Shown here in pieces: positions 9,615 through 22,000 of a stretch of 64,000 bases of DNA (position 1 is its first letter; each line of letters starts with the position of its first letter). The stretch is from Buttiauxella gaviniae (GTDB lineage Bacteria; Pseudomonadota; Gammaproteobacteria; Enterobacterales; Enterobacteriaceae). The notes under the pieces were generated by a model, which was not told the origin of the DNA, made no database searches, and saw only the letters and a program-made list of their open reading frames with translations. The position numbers and the translations under genes are program-made. Location of the stretch: assembly GCF_040786275.1 (NCBI RefSeq), contig NZ_JBFMVT010000002.1:186001-250000 (forward strand), in the 5' to 3' direction.

Positions 9615-10415
9615 TTACTCACACAGTGGCGCTAAAAATTGATAAAGCTCGCGAGACTCAAATCGCCAGGATTGCGCCTGATTAACAGGGATCACTGGCA
9701 TCAATGCGTTACAAATCAGTACCTCATCAGCCTGAGCCAAGGTGTCCAATTTTTCTCGCACTTCGGTTATCTGCCAGGATGAACCGGCAAGACAGGCGAT
9801 AATATGCTGGCGCATGGTGCCATTTACACCAGATTTATCTATATTGGGCGTAAACACCTGAGATCCTTTACGCCAGAACAAATTAGCGGCACAGCATTCC
9901 GTAAGCCACCCATCGCTGTCAAGAACCAGGGCTTCTTGAGCTGACGTCTGTTCAAGATGCGTACGAATCAGCACCTGTTCGAGGCGATTAAGATGTTTAA
10001 TACCTGCAAGATGGGGGTTGATGCCTAATTGAATCGGGCTTAATGCAAGGCTTATTCCCTGTTCACGCCATTGCGGATAAAAACCAGGATAAGCGGAAAC
10101 GCTAAGCAGGCGAGCAGGATGCAGGCAATTTGCAGCGCTATAACCTCGCCCCCCCTGACCGCGCGTAATAACTACTTTCAGGACAGCTAATTGCTCGGCC
10201 GCCGCCATCTGCTGCATTTCAGTCTCAAGCAAAGACCATTCGACAAACGGGATCAGAAGTTTTTCACAGGCATGTTTTAACCGGTCGATATGCTGTTCTA
10301 AAAAACGAACCTTACCGTTAACAACACGCGCCGTAGTGAAACAGCCGTCACCAAACTGCACTGCGCGATCGTTTGCAGGTAAGTGTGCCGTTAACTCACC
10401 ATTGATTAAATACAT
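9615..10415 (-). CDS. pabC: Aminodeoxychorismate lyase PabC
   Basis: PLP enzyme that releases pyruvate from 4-amino-4-deoxychorismate to give p-aminobenzoate for folate. The 266 residues keep the fold-type IV features: [12 protein letters not shown] near the start, the PLP lysine in [13 protein letters not shown], and a conserved [12 protein letters not shown] near residue 190. MYLINGEL at 10415 is taken as the start. Divergence from E. coli is higher than for its neighbours, but the motifs are intact. It follows fabF and precedes mltG. Confidence 0.92.
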   Translation of the reverse strand: MYLINGELTAHLPANDRAVQFGDGCFTTARVVNGKVRFLEQHIDRLKHACEKLLIPFVEWSLLETEMQQMAAAEQLAVLKVVITRGQGGRGYSAANCLHPARLLSVSAYPGFYPQWREQGISLALSPIQLGINPHLAGIKHLNRLEQVLIRTHLEQTSAQEALVLDSDGWLTECCAANLFWRKGSQVFTPNIDKSGVNGTMRQHIIACLAGSSWQITEVREKLDTLAQADEVLICNALMPVIPVNQAQSWRFESRELYQFLAPLCE

Positions 10416-10492
10416 AACAACTCCCAAATGTTCTGTGAGTTAAGAGTGCCAGTGCAGGAAGGATGCAGCAAGAGAAGGGAGACGTGAGATGC

Positions 10493-10520
10493 ATAAAGGG
10501 CCCGCAAGCGAGCCCTTTAT
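10493..10520 (-). terminator. Hairpin after fabF
   Basis: ATAAAGGGC and GCCCTTTAT form a 9-base perfect stem around a short GC-rich loop. It lies ten bases past the fabF stop. Only a short T stretch ends the stem, so termination may be partial, with some read-through into pabC. Confidence 0.65.
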
Positions 10521-10530
10521 GATTGGCTGA

Positions 10531-11814
<1,284 letters not shown>

Positions 11815-11859
11815 TTAGATAAAACTCAGGCGGTCGAATGACCGCCTGGAGATGTTCAC

Positions 11860-12096
11860 TTACGCCTGGTGACCGTTGATGTAATCAATGGCAGCCTGAA
11901 CGGTGGTGATTTTCTCAGCTTCTTCGTCCGGAATCTCAGTATCAAACTCTTCTTCCAGAGCCATTACCAGCTCAACGGTGTCAAGAGAATCAGCGCCCAG
12001 GTCCTCTACGAAGGAAGCGGAGTTGATAACTTCTTCCTGCTTAACGCCCAGTTGTTCGCCAATAATTTTCTTAACGCGTTCTTCGATAGTGCTCAT
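11860..12096 (-). CDS. acpP: Acyl carrier protein AcpP
   Basis: Small acidic carrier of growing acyl chains on a phosphopantetheine arm. The 78 residues contain the attachment serine in [10 protein letters not shown]. The start [15 protein letters not shown] at 12096 is fixed by the invariant N-terminus; the open frame runs 46 codons further upstream into the intergenic region but is not coding. It sits between fabG and fabF, and the 155-base gap upstream probably holds its own strong promoter. Confidence 0.97.
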   Translation of the reverse strand: MSTIEERVKKIIGEQLGVKQEEVINSASFVEDLGADSLDTVELVMALEEEFDTEIPDEEAEKITTVQAAIDYINGHQA

Positions 12097-12199
12097 ACTC
12101 TTAAATTTCCTATCAAAACTCGCTTTCGCGATGGTTTTCGTAGTGTATAAAATGTTGAAAAAGATGCAACTAAATCCCGGCAGGTCATACCACGATTTT

Positions 12200-12232
12200 A
12201 CGCTATTTTGCGGGCATTCGCCCAAATAACGC
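12200..12232 (-). other. Imperfect hairpin between fabG and acpP
   Basis: On the minus strand GCGTTATTT-GGGC pairs with GCCC-GC-AAATAGCGT around a GAAT loop. It lies about 20 bases after the fabG stop, ahead of acpP. It may protect or attenuate the fabG transcript; there is no clear U-run. Function is inference. Confidence 0.4.
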
Positions 12233-12251
12233 AAATAGTTTTATATCGTGG

Positions 12252-12986
12252 TTAAACCATATACATTCCGCCATTGACGTGCAGGGTCTCACCAGAGATG
12301 TAACCCGCCTCGTCAGAGGCTAAAAATGCAACAGCACTGGCGATTTCTTTTGCGTCGCCTAAACGACCCGCTGGAACTTCCGCCAGTATACCCGCACGCT
12401 GTTCATCAGAAAGCGCACGCGTCATGTCCGTTTCAATAAAGCCCGGAGCAACAACGTTTACAGTAATACCACGTGACGCAACTTCGCGCGCCAGAGATTT
12501 ACTGAAACCGATCAGACCTGCTTTCGCCGCAGCGTAGTTAGCCTGACCAGCATTTCCCATGGTACCAACCACAGAACCGATAGTGATAATACGACCATGA
12601 CGCTTTTTCATCATAGCGCGCATTACCGCTTTTGACAGACGGAAAACTGATGACAGATTGGTTTCGATAATATCGTTCCATTCGTCATCTTTCATGCGCA
12701 TTAACAGATTATCACGAGTGATACCGGCATTATTGACCAGAATGTCCACTTCGCCAAATTCTGCGCGAATATTTCCTAAAACAGCTTCGATAGACGCCGG
12801 ATCGGTCACATTCAACATATAACCTTTACCGTTTTCGCCCAGATAATCACTGATCGCCTGCGCACCGCTTTCGCTGGTCGCAGTACCGATAACTTTCGCA
12901 CCGCGGGCCACTAAGGTCTCCGCGATTGCGCGGCCGATACCGCGGCTTGCGCCGGTTACCAGCGCAATTTTTCCTTCAAAACTCAT
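12252..12986 (-). CDS. fabG: 3-oxoacyl-ACP reductase FabG
   Basis: NADPH-dependent ketoreductase of fatty-acid elongation. The 244 residues show the short-chain dehydrogenase pattern: TGASRGIG (residues 10-17), NNAG, catalytic Ser in IGSVVG and the YAAAK motif with Tyr151 and Lys155, then the C-terminal NGGMYMV. It starts 14 bases after fabD. A second, diverged FabG-like gene is at 63156-63887; this one is the housekeeping copy by context and near identity to E. coli. Confidence 0.96.
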   Translation of the reverse strand: MSFEGKIALVTGASRGIGRAIAETLVARGAKVIGTATSESGAQAISDYLGENGKGYMLNVTDPASIEAVLGNIRAEFGEVDILVNNAGITRDNLLMRMKDDEWNDIIETNLSSVFRLSKAVMRAMMKKRHGRIITIGSVVGTMGNAGQANYAAAKAGLIGFSKSLAREVASRGITVNVVAPGFIETDMTRALSDEQRAGILAEVPAGRLGDAKEIASAVAFLASDEAGYISGETLHVNGGMYMV

Positions 12987-13000
12987 GGGTTTCCCTCGTC

Positions 13001-13930
13001 TTATTGCTCGAGCGCCGCTGACAGTGCGACCGGCTCGTTAATCGCCGAAGCAGTCAGTGTGTCAACAATACGTTTTGTCAGACCAGTCAATACTTTACCC
13101 GGCCCTACTTCCAGCAACTGGGTCACACCCTGCGCTGCCATAAATTCTACAGATTTAGTCCACTGTACTGGGCTGTAAAGCTGACGTACCAGAGCGCTAC
13201 GGATAGCTTCTGGCGAAGTCTCACATTTCACGTCTACGTTATTCACAACCGGAACAGCAGGCGCGTTGAAAGTGATGTTTTCCAGAGCCACGGCCAGTTT
13301 ATCTGCCGCAGGTTTCATCAGTGCGCAGTGCGAAGGCACGCTTACAGGCAGTGGCAAAGCGCGTTTTGCGCCGGCGGCTTTACAAGCAGCACCCGCACGC
13401 TCAACGGCGTCTTTGTTCCCCGCGATGACGACCTGGCCCGGAGAGTTAAAGTTCACCGGAGAAACCACTTCGCCCTGAGCGGATTCTTCACAGGCTTTAG
13501 CAATAGACGCATCATCAAGACCGATGATCGCATACATTGCGCCAGTGCCCGCAGGAACCGCTTCTTGCATCAATTTGCCGCGTAATTCGACCAGACGTAC
13601 CGCATCTGCGAAATCAATCACGCCAGCACACACCAGCGCTGAATATTCACCCAGGCTATGCCCTGCCATCATTACAGGGGTTTTGCCACCCTGCTGCTGC
13701 CAGACGCGCCACAAAGCGACAGAAGCGGTCAGCAATGCAGGCTGTGTCTGCCAAGTTTTGTTCAGCTCTTCTGCTGGACCTTGTTGAGCCAGAGCCCACA
13801 GATCATAGCCCAACGCGTCAGAAGCTTCACGGAAGGTTGCTTCAACAACAGGGTTTTCTGCTGCGATTTCTGCCAGCATACCTACTGCTTGCGAACCTTG
13901 CCCAGGGAAAACAAAAGCAAATTGAGTCAT
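13001..13930 (-). CDS. fabD: Malonyl-CoA:ACP transacylase FabD
   Basis: Loads malonyl groups from CoA onto ACP. The 309 residues include FVFPGQGSQ at the start, the nucleophile serine in AGHSLGEYSALV and the catalytic histidine in VPSHCALMKPA. I chose MTQFAFVFPGQG at 13930; seven further codons are open but overlap fabH. It is in line with fabH (17-base gap) and fabG. Confidence 0.96.
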   Translation of the reverse strand: MTQFAFVFPGQGSQAVGMLAEIAAENPVVEATFREASDALGYDLWALAQQGPAEELNKTWQTQPALLTASVALWRVWQQQGGKTPVMMAGHSLGEYSALVCAGVIDFADAVRLVELRGKLMQEAVPAGTGAMYAIIGLDDASIAKACEESAQGEVVSPVNFNSPGQVVIAGNKDAVERAGAACKAAGAKRALPLPVSVPSHCALMKPAADKLAVALENITFNAPAVPVVNNVDVKCETSPEAIRSALVRQLYSPVQWTKSVEFMAAQGVTQLLEVGPGKVLTGLTKRIVDTLTASAINEPVALSAALEQ

Positions 13931-13947
13931 GGTTAAATCCCTAATAA

Positions 13948-14901
13948 TCAAAAACGAACCAGTGCTGAACCCCAGGTGAATCCGCCGCCGAACGCTTCCA
14001 GCAATATCAGTTGGCCACGTTGGATCCGTCCATCACGAACTGCTTCATCCAGTGCTGCCGGAACGGAAGCCGCTGAGGTGTTACCGTGGCGATCAAGGGT
14101 AACAACGACGTTATCCATCGACATCCCCAGCTTTTTCGCCGTCGCGCTGATAATGCGCAGGTTTGCCTGATGTGGCACTAACCAGTCGAGCGCAGAGCGG
14201 TCGAGATTATTAGCCGCCAGGGTTTCGTCAACGATGTGAGCAAGCTCAGTCACCGCAACTTTAAATACTTCATTGCCCGCCATGGTCAGGTGAATCGAAT
14301 TTTCAGGATTCACGCGATCGGCATTTGGCAGCGCCAGCAGGTCACCGTAGCTACCATCGGCATGCAGGTGGGTGGAAATGATGCCCTGCTCTTCAGAAGC
14401 GCCAAGCACAACGGCACCGGCACCATCACCAAAAATAATAATCGTTCCACGATCGGTTGGATCACAGGTGCGAGCCAAAACGTCAGAACCAATAACCAGC
14501 GCGTGTTTTACCGCACCGGACTTAACGTACTGGTCAGCAATGCTTAACGCGTAGGTGAAACCCGCACAAGCGGCAGCGACATCAAACGCCGGGCAACCTT
14601 TAATTTCCAGCATCGCCTGAATCTGACAGGCAGCACTTGGGAAAGCGTGTGTCGAGGACGTTGTTGCAACAATGATTAAGCCAATGTCGGACTTATCAAT
14701 ACCGGCCATTTCCAGGGCGCGAGTTGCTGCCGTGAAACCCATCGTTGCCACGGTTTCGTTTGGCGCTGCAATATGGCGTTCACGAATACCTGTACGGGTG
14801 ACAATCCACTCGTCAGAAGTATCCACCATTTTTTCCAGATCGGCGTTGGTGCGCACGTGTTCAGGCAGGAAGCTGCCCGTACCAATAATCTTCGTATACA
14901 T
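13948..14901 (-). CDS. fabH: 3-oxoacyl-ACP synthase III FabH
   Basis: Starts fatty-acid synthesis by condensing acetyl-CoA with malonyl-ACP. The 317 residues equal E. coli. The Cys-His-Asn triad is visible: [12 protein letters not shown] (Cys112), PHQANLRI (His244) and [10 protein letters not shown] (Asn274). The gene starts five bases after the plsX stop, so the two are probably coupled. Confidence 0.96.
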   Translation of the reverse strand: MYTKIIGTGSFLPEHVRTNADLEKMVDTSDEWIVTRTGIRERHIAAPNETVATMGFTAATRALEMAGIDKSDIGLIIVATTSSTHAFPSAACQIQAMLEIKGCPAFDVAAACAGFTYALSIADQYVKSGAVKHALVIGSDVLARTCDPTDRGTIIIFGDGAGAVVLGASEEQGIISTHLHADGSYGDLLALPNADRVNPENSIHLTMAGNEVFKVAVTELAHIVDETLAANNLDRSALDWLVPHQANLRIISATAKKLGMSMDNVVVTLDRHGNTSAASVPAALDEAVRDGRIQRGQLILLEAFGGGFTWGSALVRF

Positions 14902-14906
14902 GTACG

Positions 14907-15941
14907 TCAGTCACTCTTGGGTAATACAGATTCCAGGCGGGCAGCAATCCGCGAAGGGACTTGCCGCGCCACCGCCTGCACTGCCTGTTCAATCGCGACA
15001 ACAAACGCTCGCTGATTGGCCGCACCATGACTCTTAATCACGGTGCCGCGCAATCCTAACAGACAGGCGCCATTATACTGGTCGGGGTTGAGGTGACTGA
15101 ATCGCCTTGTCAGGCTTTTTTGTAACCAATGTTTCAATATAATCAGCCACCACGACCGTTTTTTCCCTTCGCCTTGTGATTTCAAAAGCGAGAGGAACAT
15201 TCTCGCTACCCCTTCCATCGTCTTGAGAGTGACGTTTCCGACAAAGCCATCACATACCAGCACATCGGTTTTTCCCGTCAACAACTCGTTAGCTTCAAGA
15301 TAACCAATATAGTTGATAGAAGGCATTGTTTTTAATAAGGCTGAGGCATCGCGAATACTGTCGAGACCTTTCGTCTCTTCTTCGCCAATGTTCAGCAATG
15401 CGACCCTAGGTGCAGAAATGCCGAGAACTTCCTCTGCCATTACCGAACCCATAATCGCGAATTGCACCAGCATATTGCTGTCACAATCGACATTCGCGCC
15501 GAGATCCAGCACGACTGTTTTGCCTTTTTGCTGATGCGGTAATACCGTCATCAGTGCCGGGCGCTCAATCCCTTCTATCGGTTTGAGCAATAATTTAGCC
15601 AGCCCCATTAGTGCACCGGTATTGCCTGCACTAACACAAGCTTGCGCTCGCCCTTCTTTCACTAACTCAAGAGCCACTCGCATTGAGGATCCGCGACTAT
15701 TTCGGATCGCTTGCGAAGGTCTTGCATCACTGGCAATAACCGACTCCGCAGGCACAATCTGCGCACGTGAGCGTTTTTCAAAATCAGCTTTGGCAAGTAA
15801 TGGCGTGATGGCGTCGGGATCGCCGACTAATAGAAGGTTTAACTCGGAGTTAGAGTCCAGTGCCTGCAATGCTGCAGGCACTGTCACGGAAGGACCGAAG
15901 TCCCCACCCATGGCATCTAACGCAAGGGTTAGACGTGTCAA
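14907..15941 (-). CDS. plsX: Phosphate acyltransferase PlsX
   Basis: Makes acyl-phosphate from acyl-ACP for phospholipid synthesis; a peripheral membrane enzyme. The 344 residues begin [12 protein letters not shown] and keep [24 protein letters not shown] and [18 protein letters not shown]. The protein ends ESVLPKSD, about 12 residues short of the E. coli C-terminus, which lies outside the conserved core. It starts 12 bases after rpmF. Confidence 0.94.
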   Translation of the reverse strand: MTRLTLALDAMGGDFGPSVTVPAALQALDSNSELNLLLVGDPDAITPLLAKADFEKRSRAQIVPAESVIASDARPSQAIRNSRGSSMRVALELVKEGRAQACVSAGNTGALMGLAKLLLKPIEGIERPALMTVLPHQQKGKTVVLDLGANVDCDSNMLVQFAIMGSVMAEEVLGISAPRVALLNIGEEETKGLDSIRDASALLKTMPSINYIGYLEANELLTGKTDVLVCDGFVGNVTLKTMEGVARMFLSLLKSQGEGKKRSWWLIILKHWLQKSLTRRFSHLNPDQYNGACLLGLRGTVIKSHGAANQRAFVVAIEQAVQAVARQVPSRIAARLESVLPKSD

Positions 15942-15953
15942 GGTATCGCCAGA

Positions 15954-16136
<183 letters not shown>

Positions 16137-16140
16137 TCAA

Positions 16141-16662
16141 TTACTTACGCTTTAAACTGGCTAATACGGCAAATGGGTTTGGTTTCTCCGCCTCGGAAGG
16201 CAGTTTGCCAAAGACCATGTCCGCCTCGGACACTTCACAGTGTTCAGAATCATGCACCGGAACCACTGGCAAGGAGAGGATAATTTCATCTTCAACCAGA
16301 GCCAGAAGGTCGATTTCACCAAATTCGTTGACCTGAACTGGTTCATATCCTTCCGGGAGTGCTTCAGCCTGCTCGTCTTTGACGATCGGGCTAAAACAAT
16401 ACTGTGTGTAGACCTGATGAGCAAACGGCTTTCCGCAACGCTGACATTCCAATGTTACCGAAACCTTCGCATCACCGGTAAGAACCGCAAGGCGTTGGTT
16501 ATCGATAGCAAATCGCATATCGCATTCCACATCACTGTCTACACTGACTACAAACTCGGCGACGCGCTCTACCTGAATAGGGGTGTAAACACCCTGGTAA
16601 TCAAGGCGTTTTTGAGCCGTACGAACCGGATCGAGAGTCAGGGGTAATTTTACTTTTTGCAT
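16141..16662 (-). CDS. yceD: DUF177 protein YceD (23S rRNA accumulation protein)
   Basis: Conserved bacterial protein encoded next to rpmF; known in E. coli and plants to affect 23S rRNA accumulation. The 173 residues equal E. coli. A CQRCGKPF motif near residue 74 and the acidic segment [11 protein letters not shown] followed by [10 protein letters not shown] are family hallmarks. It ends [14 protein letters not shown]. It is the first gene of the operon; the promoter is in the 140-base gap divergent from yceF. Confidence 0.93.
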   Translation of the reverse strand: MQKVKLPLTLDPVRTAQKRLDYQGVYTPIQVERVAEFVVSVDSDVECDMRFAIDNQRLAVLTGDAKVSVTLECQRCGKPFAHQVYTQYCFSPIVKDEQAEALPEGYEPVQVNEFGEIDLLALVEDEIILSLPVVPVHDSEHCEVSEADMVFGKLPSEAEKPNPFAVLASLKRK

Positions 16663-16802
16663 AGGGCGCGCATATTAACTTTGTAACGTCATAGAGTCAA
16701 AGAAAAAGCCTGTAAACAGTGCCTTTTCTACTTATTCGCACACATTGCGGTGGCATAGTTTAAAATGCCTTTTCATGGATCGCTATCATTAATGAAAAAA
16801 AT

Positions 16803-17435
16803 ATGACGCAAATTGTTCTGGCCTCAACCTCGCCATACCGTCGGGAACTGCTTGAAAAGCTCGGCATCCCCTTTACCGCTGCGGCTCCACAAGTCGATGA
16901 AACACCAATTCCGGGTGAAGATGCCCGCCAACTCGTCATGCGCCTGGCGCAAGCTAAAGCTCAGGTATTGAGCGCAAAGTATCCAAATCATCTGATTGTC
17001 GGCTCAGATCAGGTCTGCGTATTAGACGGGAAAATCGCCGGCAAACCGCATACCGAAGAAAAAGCGGTGGAACAATTGCTGATTGCTCGCAACAGCATTG
17101 TTACATTTTATACAGGTTTGGCGCTTTATAGCTCCGCATCCGGAAATTTACAGGTGATTTGCGAGCCGTTTGATGTCCATTTTCGCCATCTGAGTGAACA
17201 AGAGATCCGCAACTATGTCCGTAAAGAACAGCCGTTACAGTGTGCGGGCAGTTTTAAGAGCGAAGGGCTGGGGATTACGTTGTTTGAAAAGCTAGAGGGG
17301 CGCGATCCCAACACGCTTGTCGGATTACCGCTTATTGCCCTGTGTGAAATGTTGCGAAACGAAGGCGTTAATCCGCTTCTTATTAGAGCAGAGCATGTCG
17401 GATGGCCCAGCCGCTTATCCGACCTACAAAACTAA
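16803..17435 (+). CDS. yceF: Maf-like nucleotide pyrophosphatase YceF, C-terminus from a repeat
   Basis: Hydrolyses modified or non-canonical nucleotides (m7GTP type in E. coli). The 210 residues open with the Maf signature [15 protein letters not shown] and keep [17 protein letters not shown], a T-FYTGLAL segment and [32 protein letters not shown]. coli YceF has 194 residues and stops soon after NPLMG. Here the frame continues [13 protein letters not shown], coded by one arm of an intergenic REP-like repeat (17396-17430), which also places the stop. The catalytic core is complete, so it should be functional. Confidence 0.94.
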   Translation: MTQIVLASTSPYRRELLEKLGIPFTAAAPQVDETPIPGEDARQLVMRLAQAKAQVLSAKYPNHLIVGSDQVCVLDGKIAGKPHTEEKAVEQLLIARNSIVTFYTGLALYSSASGNLQVICEPFDVHFRHLSEQEIRNYVRKEQPLQCAGSFKSEGLGITLFEKLEGRDPNTLVGLPLIALCEMLRNEGVNPLLIRAEHVGWPSRLSDLQN

Positions 17436-17467
17436 TTCCGGGCGGATTAACAACGTGCCATCCGCCA
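17396..17467. repeat. REP-like pair between yceF and rluC
   Basis: Unit 1 (17396-17430) reads TGTCGGATGGC...GCTTATCCGACCTACA; unit 2 (about 17440-17467) is GGCGGAT...ATCCGCC, opposite in orientation. It belongs to the same family as the other paired repeats in the window. Unit 1 lies inside the yceF coding sequence. Confidence 0.75.
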
Positions 17468-17486
17468 CAAAATACCGGGCTGTCAC

Positions 17487-18440
17487 CTACCGGGCATTAC
17501 GCAAAAAGTTAAGGCAACGCTTTAACTGCTCGTCCAGCGGCGCTTCAACGCGCATAATTTCACCGGTATTAGGATGGGTAAAACGTAACGCCGCGGCATG
17601 CAGGAACAAGCGGTTCAGCCCTGTCCCTACAAGTTGCTTGTCAAATTCACGGTCACCGTAACGATCGTCAAAAGCAATCGGGTGGCCTGCATGCAGCGTA
17701 TGCACGCGAATCTGGTGGGTACGGCCTGTTACCGGGCTACAGCGCACAAGCGTTGCAAAAGCATAACGCTCTTCCACTTTAAAGCGTGTTTCAGAGGGTT
17801 TACCTTCGCTGTTTACCCGCACGATGCGCTCACCGCTTTGCAAAATATTTTTCAGCAATGGCGCCTGCACCACTTTCATGTGCGACTGCCACTGGCCTCT
17901 CACCAGCGCGAGATAATCCTTCTGCATCCCCTTTTCACGGAGTTGCTCATGCAAAGACCGCAATGCGGAACGTTTCTTGGCAACCAGTAAAATCCCGGAA
18001 GTATCGCGGTCAAGACGATGCACCAGCTCAAGGAATCGCGCTTCAGGGCGCAGAGCGCGTAAACCTTCAATAACGCCAAAACTTAAACCGCTGCCGCCAT
18101 GAACGGCAGTGCCGGATGGCTTGTTAAGCACCAGAATATGATCATCTTCATACAAAATAGCATCGGTAAGCGCCGCTACTTTTTGCAGGTGCGGGGAGAC
18201 AGCTTCCTCTTCGCGTTCCGCAACGCGAACCGGAGGAATACGAATTTCGTCGCCATCCTGGATTTTATATTCAGGCTTAATGCGTTTTTTATTCACGCGC
18301 ACTTCGCCTTTACGCAAAATGCGATAAATCATGCTTTTCGGCACGCCTTTTAAACGAGCGAGCAAAAAGTTGTCGATACGTTGCCCGGCTTCATCGGCGG
18401 AAATGGCAACGATTTGTACTGAAGGAGTCTGAGTTTTCAT
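17487..18440 (-). CDS. rluC: 23S rRNA pseudouridine synthase RluC
   Basis: Makes pseudouridine at positions 955, 2504 and 2580 of 23S rRNA. The 317 residues have an N-terminal S4 domain (RIDNFLLARLKGVPKSMIYRILRKG) and the RluA-type catalytic domain with the aspartate motif HRLDRDTSGILL, then GRTHQIRVH and FLHAAALRF. I chose MKTQTPSVQI at 18440, the E. coli start; the frame stays open 55 codons further but those codons are not conserved. It is divergent from rne and convergent with yceF. Confidence 0.95.
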   Translation of the reverse strand: MKTQTPSVQIVAISADEAGQRIDNFLLARLKGVPKSMIYRILRKGEVRVNKKRIKPEYKIQDGDEIRIPPVRVAEREEEAVSPHLQKVAALTDAILYEDDHILVLNKPSGTAVHGGSGLSFGVIEGLRALRPEARFLELVHRLDRDTSGILLVAKKRSALRSLHEQLREKGMQKDYLALVRGQWQSHMKVVQAPLLKNILQSGERIVRVNSEGKPSETRFKVEERYAFATLVRCSPVTGRTHQIRVHTLHAGHPIAFDDRYGDREFDKQLVGTGLNRLFLHAAALRFTHPNTGEIMRVEAPLDEQLKRCLNFLRNAR

Positions 18441-18617
18441 GGTCGGCGATTCTAAATAGCGTGCGCGCATAGCGCCACTCATTTTTATGTGCTTAACTGA
18501 GAATCTGCCTAGTTTTGAGCCGTCTAACTCCCCTTTTTTTATTTTCTGCGACACGCAACGAAAAAGTGAGTTAAAAAACTGTAAGAAACGAGGCATCAAA
18601 GGCAAAAGTCATCTTGC

Positions 18618-19011
18618 TATAATAAGGTTAGCAATGGAATAATGTTGCGGTTTTCCGTGTGGATACTTGTTAGAACAAGGAATTTTGCGGAATTACCAGT
18701 TTTGCCTGAACGTCCATCCACGCAGCAATGGCGTAAGACGTATTGTACTTTCAGGCAGTTAGCGGGCTGCGGGTTGCAGCCTGACCGGTAAAATGGAATC
18801 AACTCTTAAGAAACATTCTAAGGTTATTCCCACGATAATTGCGCTGTATTTCCGTATGAAATACAGGCTACCGACACTTTGCGCCTCTCAGCAAGCGACA
18901 ACCGTGAGGTTGGCGACTTAGCGTTTAGTCACGAGGCCATCGGTTCACTCCCGGTCAGCGTCACCATGCCCGTAGCTTTGTCACCAATGTAAGAATAATG
19001 AGTAAGTTACG
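18618..19011 (+). promoter_or_regulatory. rne promoter and long 5' leader
   Basis: The gap between rluC and rne is about 570 bases without a gene. A TATAAT (18618-18623) would start a leader of about 380 bases, close to the 361-base E. coli rne leader through which RNase E limits its own mRNA. Near the 3' end a hairpin with a CAACC-GTGA-GGTTG core (18899-18912) lies in a stretch like the E. coli leader structures. Control by feedback is known for E. coli; here it is inferred from length and structure. Confidence 0.6.
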
Positions 19012-22000
19012 ATGAAAAGAATGCTAATAAACGCGACTCAGCAAGAAGAGTTGCGTGTCGCCCTTGTAGATGGGCAGCGCCTGTACGATCTGGATATTGA
19101 AAGTCCTGGACACGAACAGAAAAAAGCCAACATCTATAAAGGTAAAATCACCCGTATTGAACCAAGTCTGGAAGCGGCATTTGTAGATTACGGCGCGGAA
19201 CGTCATGGTTTCCTCCCTCTTAAAGAAATTGCCCGCGAATACTTCCCGTCTAATTATTCATCACATGGTCGTCCGAACATTAAAGATGTTTTGCGCGAAG
19301 GCCAGGAAGTGATTGTTCAGATCGATAAAGAAGAACGTGGTAATAAAGGTGCAGCCTTGACCACCTTTATTAGTCTGGCAGGCAGTTATTTAGTACTGAT
19401 GCCGAATAACCCACGTGCCGGTGGTATTTCACGCCGCATTGAGGGTGACGATCGCACTGAACTGAAAGAAGCTCTTTCCTCTCTGGAACTGCCAGACGGC
19501 ATGGGTCTGATTGTACGTACCGCTGGCGTGGGTAAATCCGCTGAAGCACTGCAATGGGATTTAAGCTTCCGTCTGAAGCACTGGGAAGCGATTCAAAAAG
19601 CGGCGGAAAATCGCCCTGCTCCATTCCTTATCCATCAGGAAAGCAACGTTATCGTTCGTGCTTTCCGTGATTACCTGCGTCAGGATATCGGTGAAATTCT
19701 TATCGATAACCCGAAAGTACTCGAACTGGCTCGCCAGCATATCGGTGCTCTGGGTCGCCCTGATTTCAGCAGCAAAATTAAGCTCTACACCGGTGAAATC
19801 CCGCTGTTTAGCCACTACCAGATTGAATCGCAGATTGAATCCGCTTTCCAGCGTGAAGTCCGTCTGCCATCCGGCGGCTCGATTGTTATCGACTCCACCG
19901 AAGCGTTAACAGCCATCGACATCAACTCCGCGCGCGCAACTCGCGGTGGCGATATCGAAGAAACAGCCTTCAATACTAACCTTGAAGCGGCTGATGAAAT
20001 CGCGCGCCAACTGCGTTTGCGTGACCTCGGCGGCCTGATTGTCATCGACTTCATCGACATGACACCAGTGCGCCACCAGCGTGCGGTAGAAAACCGTCTG
20101 CGTGAAGCGGTACGTCAGGATCGTGCGCGTATCCAGATTAGCCATATCTCGCGCTTCGGCCTGCTTGAAATGTCTCGTCAGCGTCTCTCCCCTTCTCTGG
20201 GCGAGTCCAGCCACCACGTCTGCCCGCGTTGTAGCGGAACAGGTACCGTGCGTGACAACGAATCCATGGCACTCTCCATTCTGCGTCTGATTGAAGAAGA
20301 AGCGCTGAAAGAGAACACCCAAGAAGTTCACGCGATTGTTCCTGTGCCCATTGCCTCTTACCTGCTGAACGAAAAACGTGATGCAGTCAGCGCGATTGAA
20401 ACCCGTCAGGGCGGCGTGAAAGCCATCATTGTGCCAAACGATCAGATGGAAACTCCGCACTACTCCGTACTGCGCGTGCGCAAAGGCGAAGAGAGCAAAA
20501 CCCTTAGCTACATGCTGCCGAAGCGTTACGAAGAAGAGATGGCGATGCCATCTGAAGAAGAGTACGCGGAACGTAAGCGTCCTGAACAACCCGCTCTTGC
20601 GACCTTTGTGATGCCAGAAGTGCCACCGGCTCCACAAGAATCAGCACCTGTTGCAACGCCAGCCCCAGCGGCAAAACCAGCTGTAGCAAAAGCAACTACG
20701 GTTGAACAACCGGGTCTGATCAGCCGTTTCTTCGGTGCGCTGAAAAAGCTGTTTGCAGGCGAAAGCACCACCGAAAACAAAGACGTTGAGGAAGCGAAAC
20801 CTGCTGAGGCAGAAAGCCAGCGTCAAGGCCAGGAGCGCCGTAACAACCGTCGTCAGAATAACCGCCGTGACCGTAACGATCGTGGCGATCGCAATAACCG
20901 CGATCGTGATAATCGTGGTGACCGCGACAACCGCAACGAAAATCGTGACAACCGTGAGCCGCGTGAAAATCGCGATCGCGACGAAAACCGTCGCAACCGT
21001 CGCCAGGGTCAACAACAAAATGCAGAAGTGCGTGAAACTCGTCAGAACGTAGTGGAAGAAGCTGAAAAGCCAAAAGCCCGTGATGAGCAGCAACCACGCC
21101 GTGAACGTAACCGTCGCCGTAGCGATGATAAACGCCAGGCCCAGCAAGAAGTCAAAGTTCTGCAGCGTGAAGACGCGGTAGTAGAAGTTGAAGCTGAGCA
21201 GGAAGAACGCGTCCAGGTTATGCCGCGCCGTAAACAGCGCCAGCTAAACCAGAAAGTACGCTTCGAATCTGCACCAGATTCTGCGGCCGAGGTTACAGCA
21301 ACGCCTGTTGTTTCTGAAGCACCAGCGGCACCTGTTGCACGTACCGAATTGGCAACTATCCCGTTACCAGCCGTTATTGAGAAAGCTGCTGTTGAGCAAG
21401 AAGACAACAGCGATTCTCGTAACGACGCCAACGGTATGCCGCGTCGTTCTCGTCGTTCCCCACGCCACCTGCGTGTGAGCGGCCAGCGTCGTCGTCGTTA
21501 TCGTGATGAGCGTTACCCAACGCAGTCACCAATGCCGTTGATCGTTGCCTGTGCGTCACCTGAGTTAGCCTCCGGTAAAGCCTGGATTAGTTACCCGGTA
21601 GCTCGTTCGCAAGAAGAGTCGCAGTTCGAGAGCAATGTTGAACAGACCCCTGCGTTTGTTCCACATGAACAAGAAACGGCTTACGTGAACATTGAGCAGC
21701 CAGCGGTTCATCAGGTAGCGCAACACGTTGCTGAAGATAAAACGGTTGAAACTGCGCACATTGAAACTGCGCAAGTAGAAACGACGCATCCGGAAATTAT
21801 TGCCACGCCAGTGACTGAACAGCCGCATTTGATTGCTGTTGAAGATGACGTTGTTGCTGAACAAGTGATCGACGAAGTCAAACCTGCACAAGATGAAGTC
21901 GCTGTGGAAAATCATCCGCAGCAGGCGGCAGAACTTGCTCAGGAAGCGCCGGTTGTTGTTGCACAAACGGCACCAGAGGCTCCGGTTGAAGAAGTTAAGC

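Noticed and set aside
16792-16806. Tiny frame ATG-AAA-AAA-ATA-TGA overlapping the yceF start, a possible leader peptide
   Set aside because: It has no ribosome-binding sequence of its own and four codons are easily found by chance in an A-rich leader.
20860-21000. Repetitive DNRD/GDRD-coding stretch in rne, first considered a tandem DNA repeat or phage-tail-like insert
   Set aside because: It is the normal arginine-rich RNA-binding tract of RNase E, in frame and with the expected neighbours.
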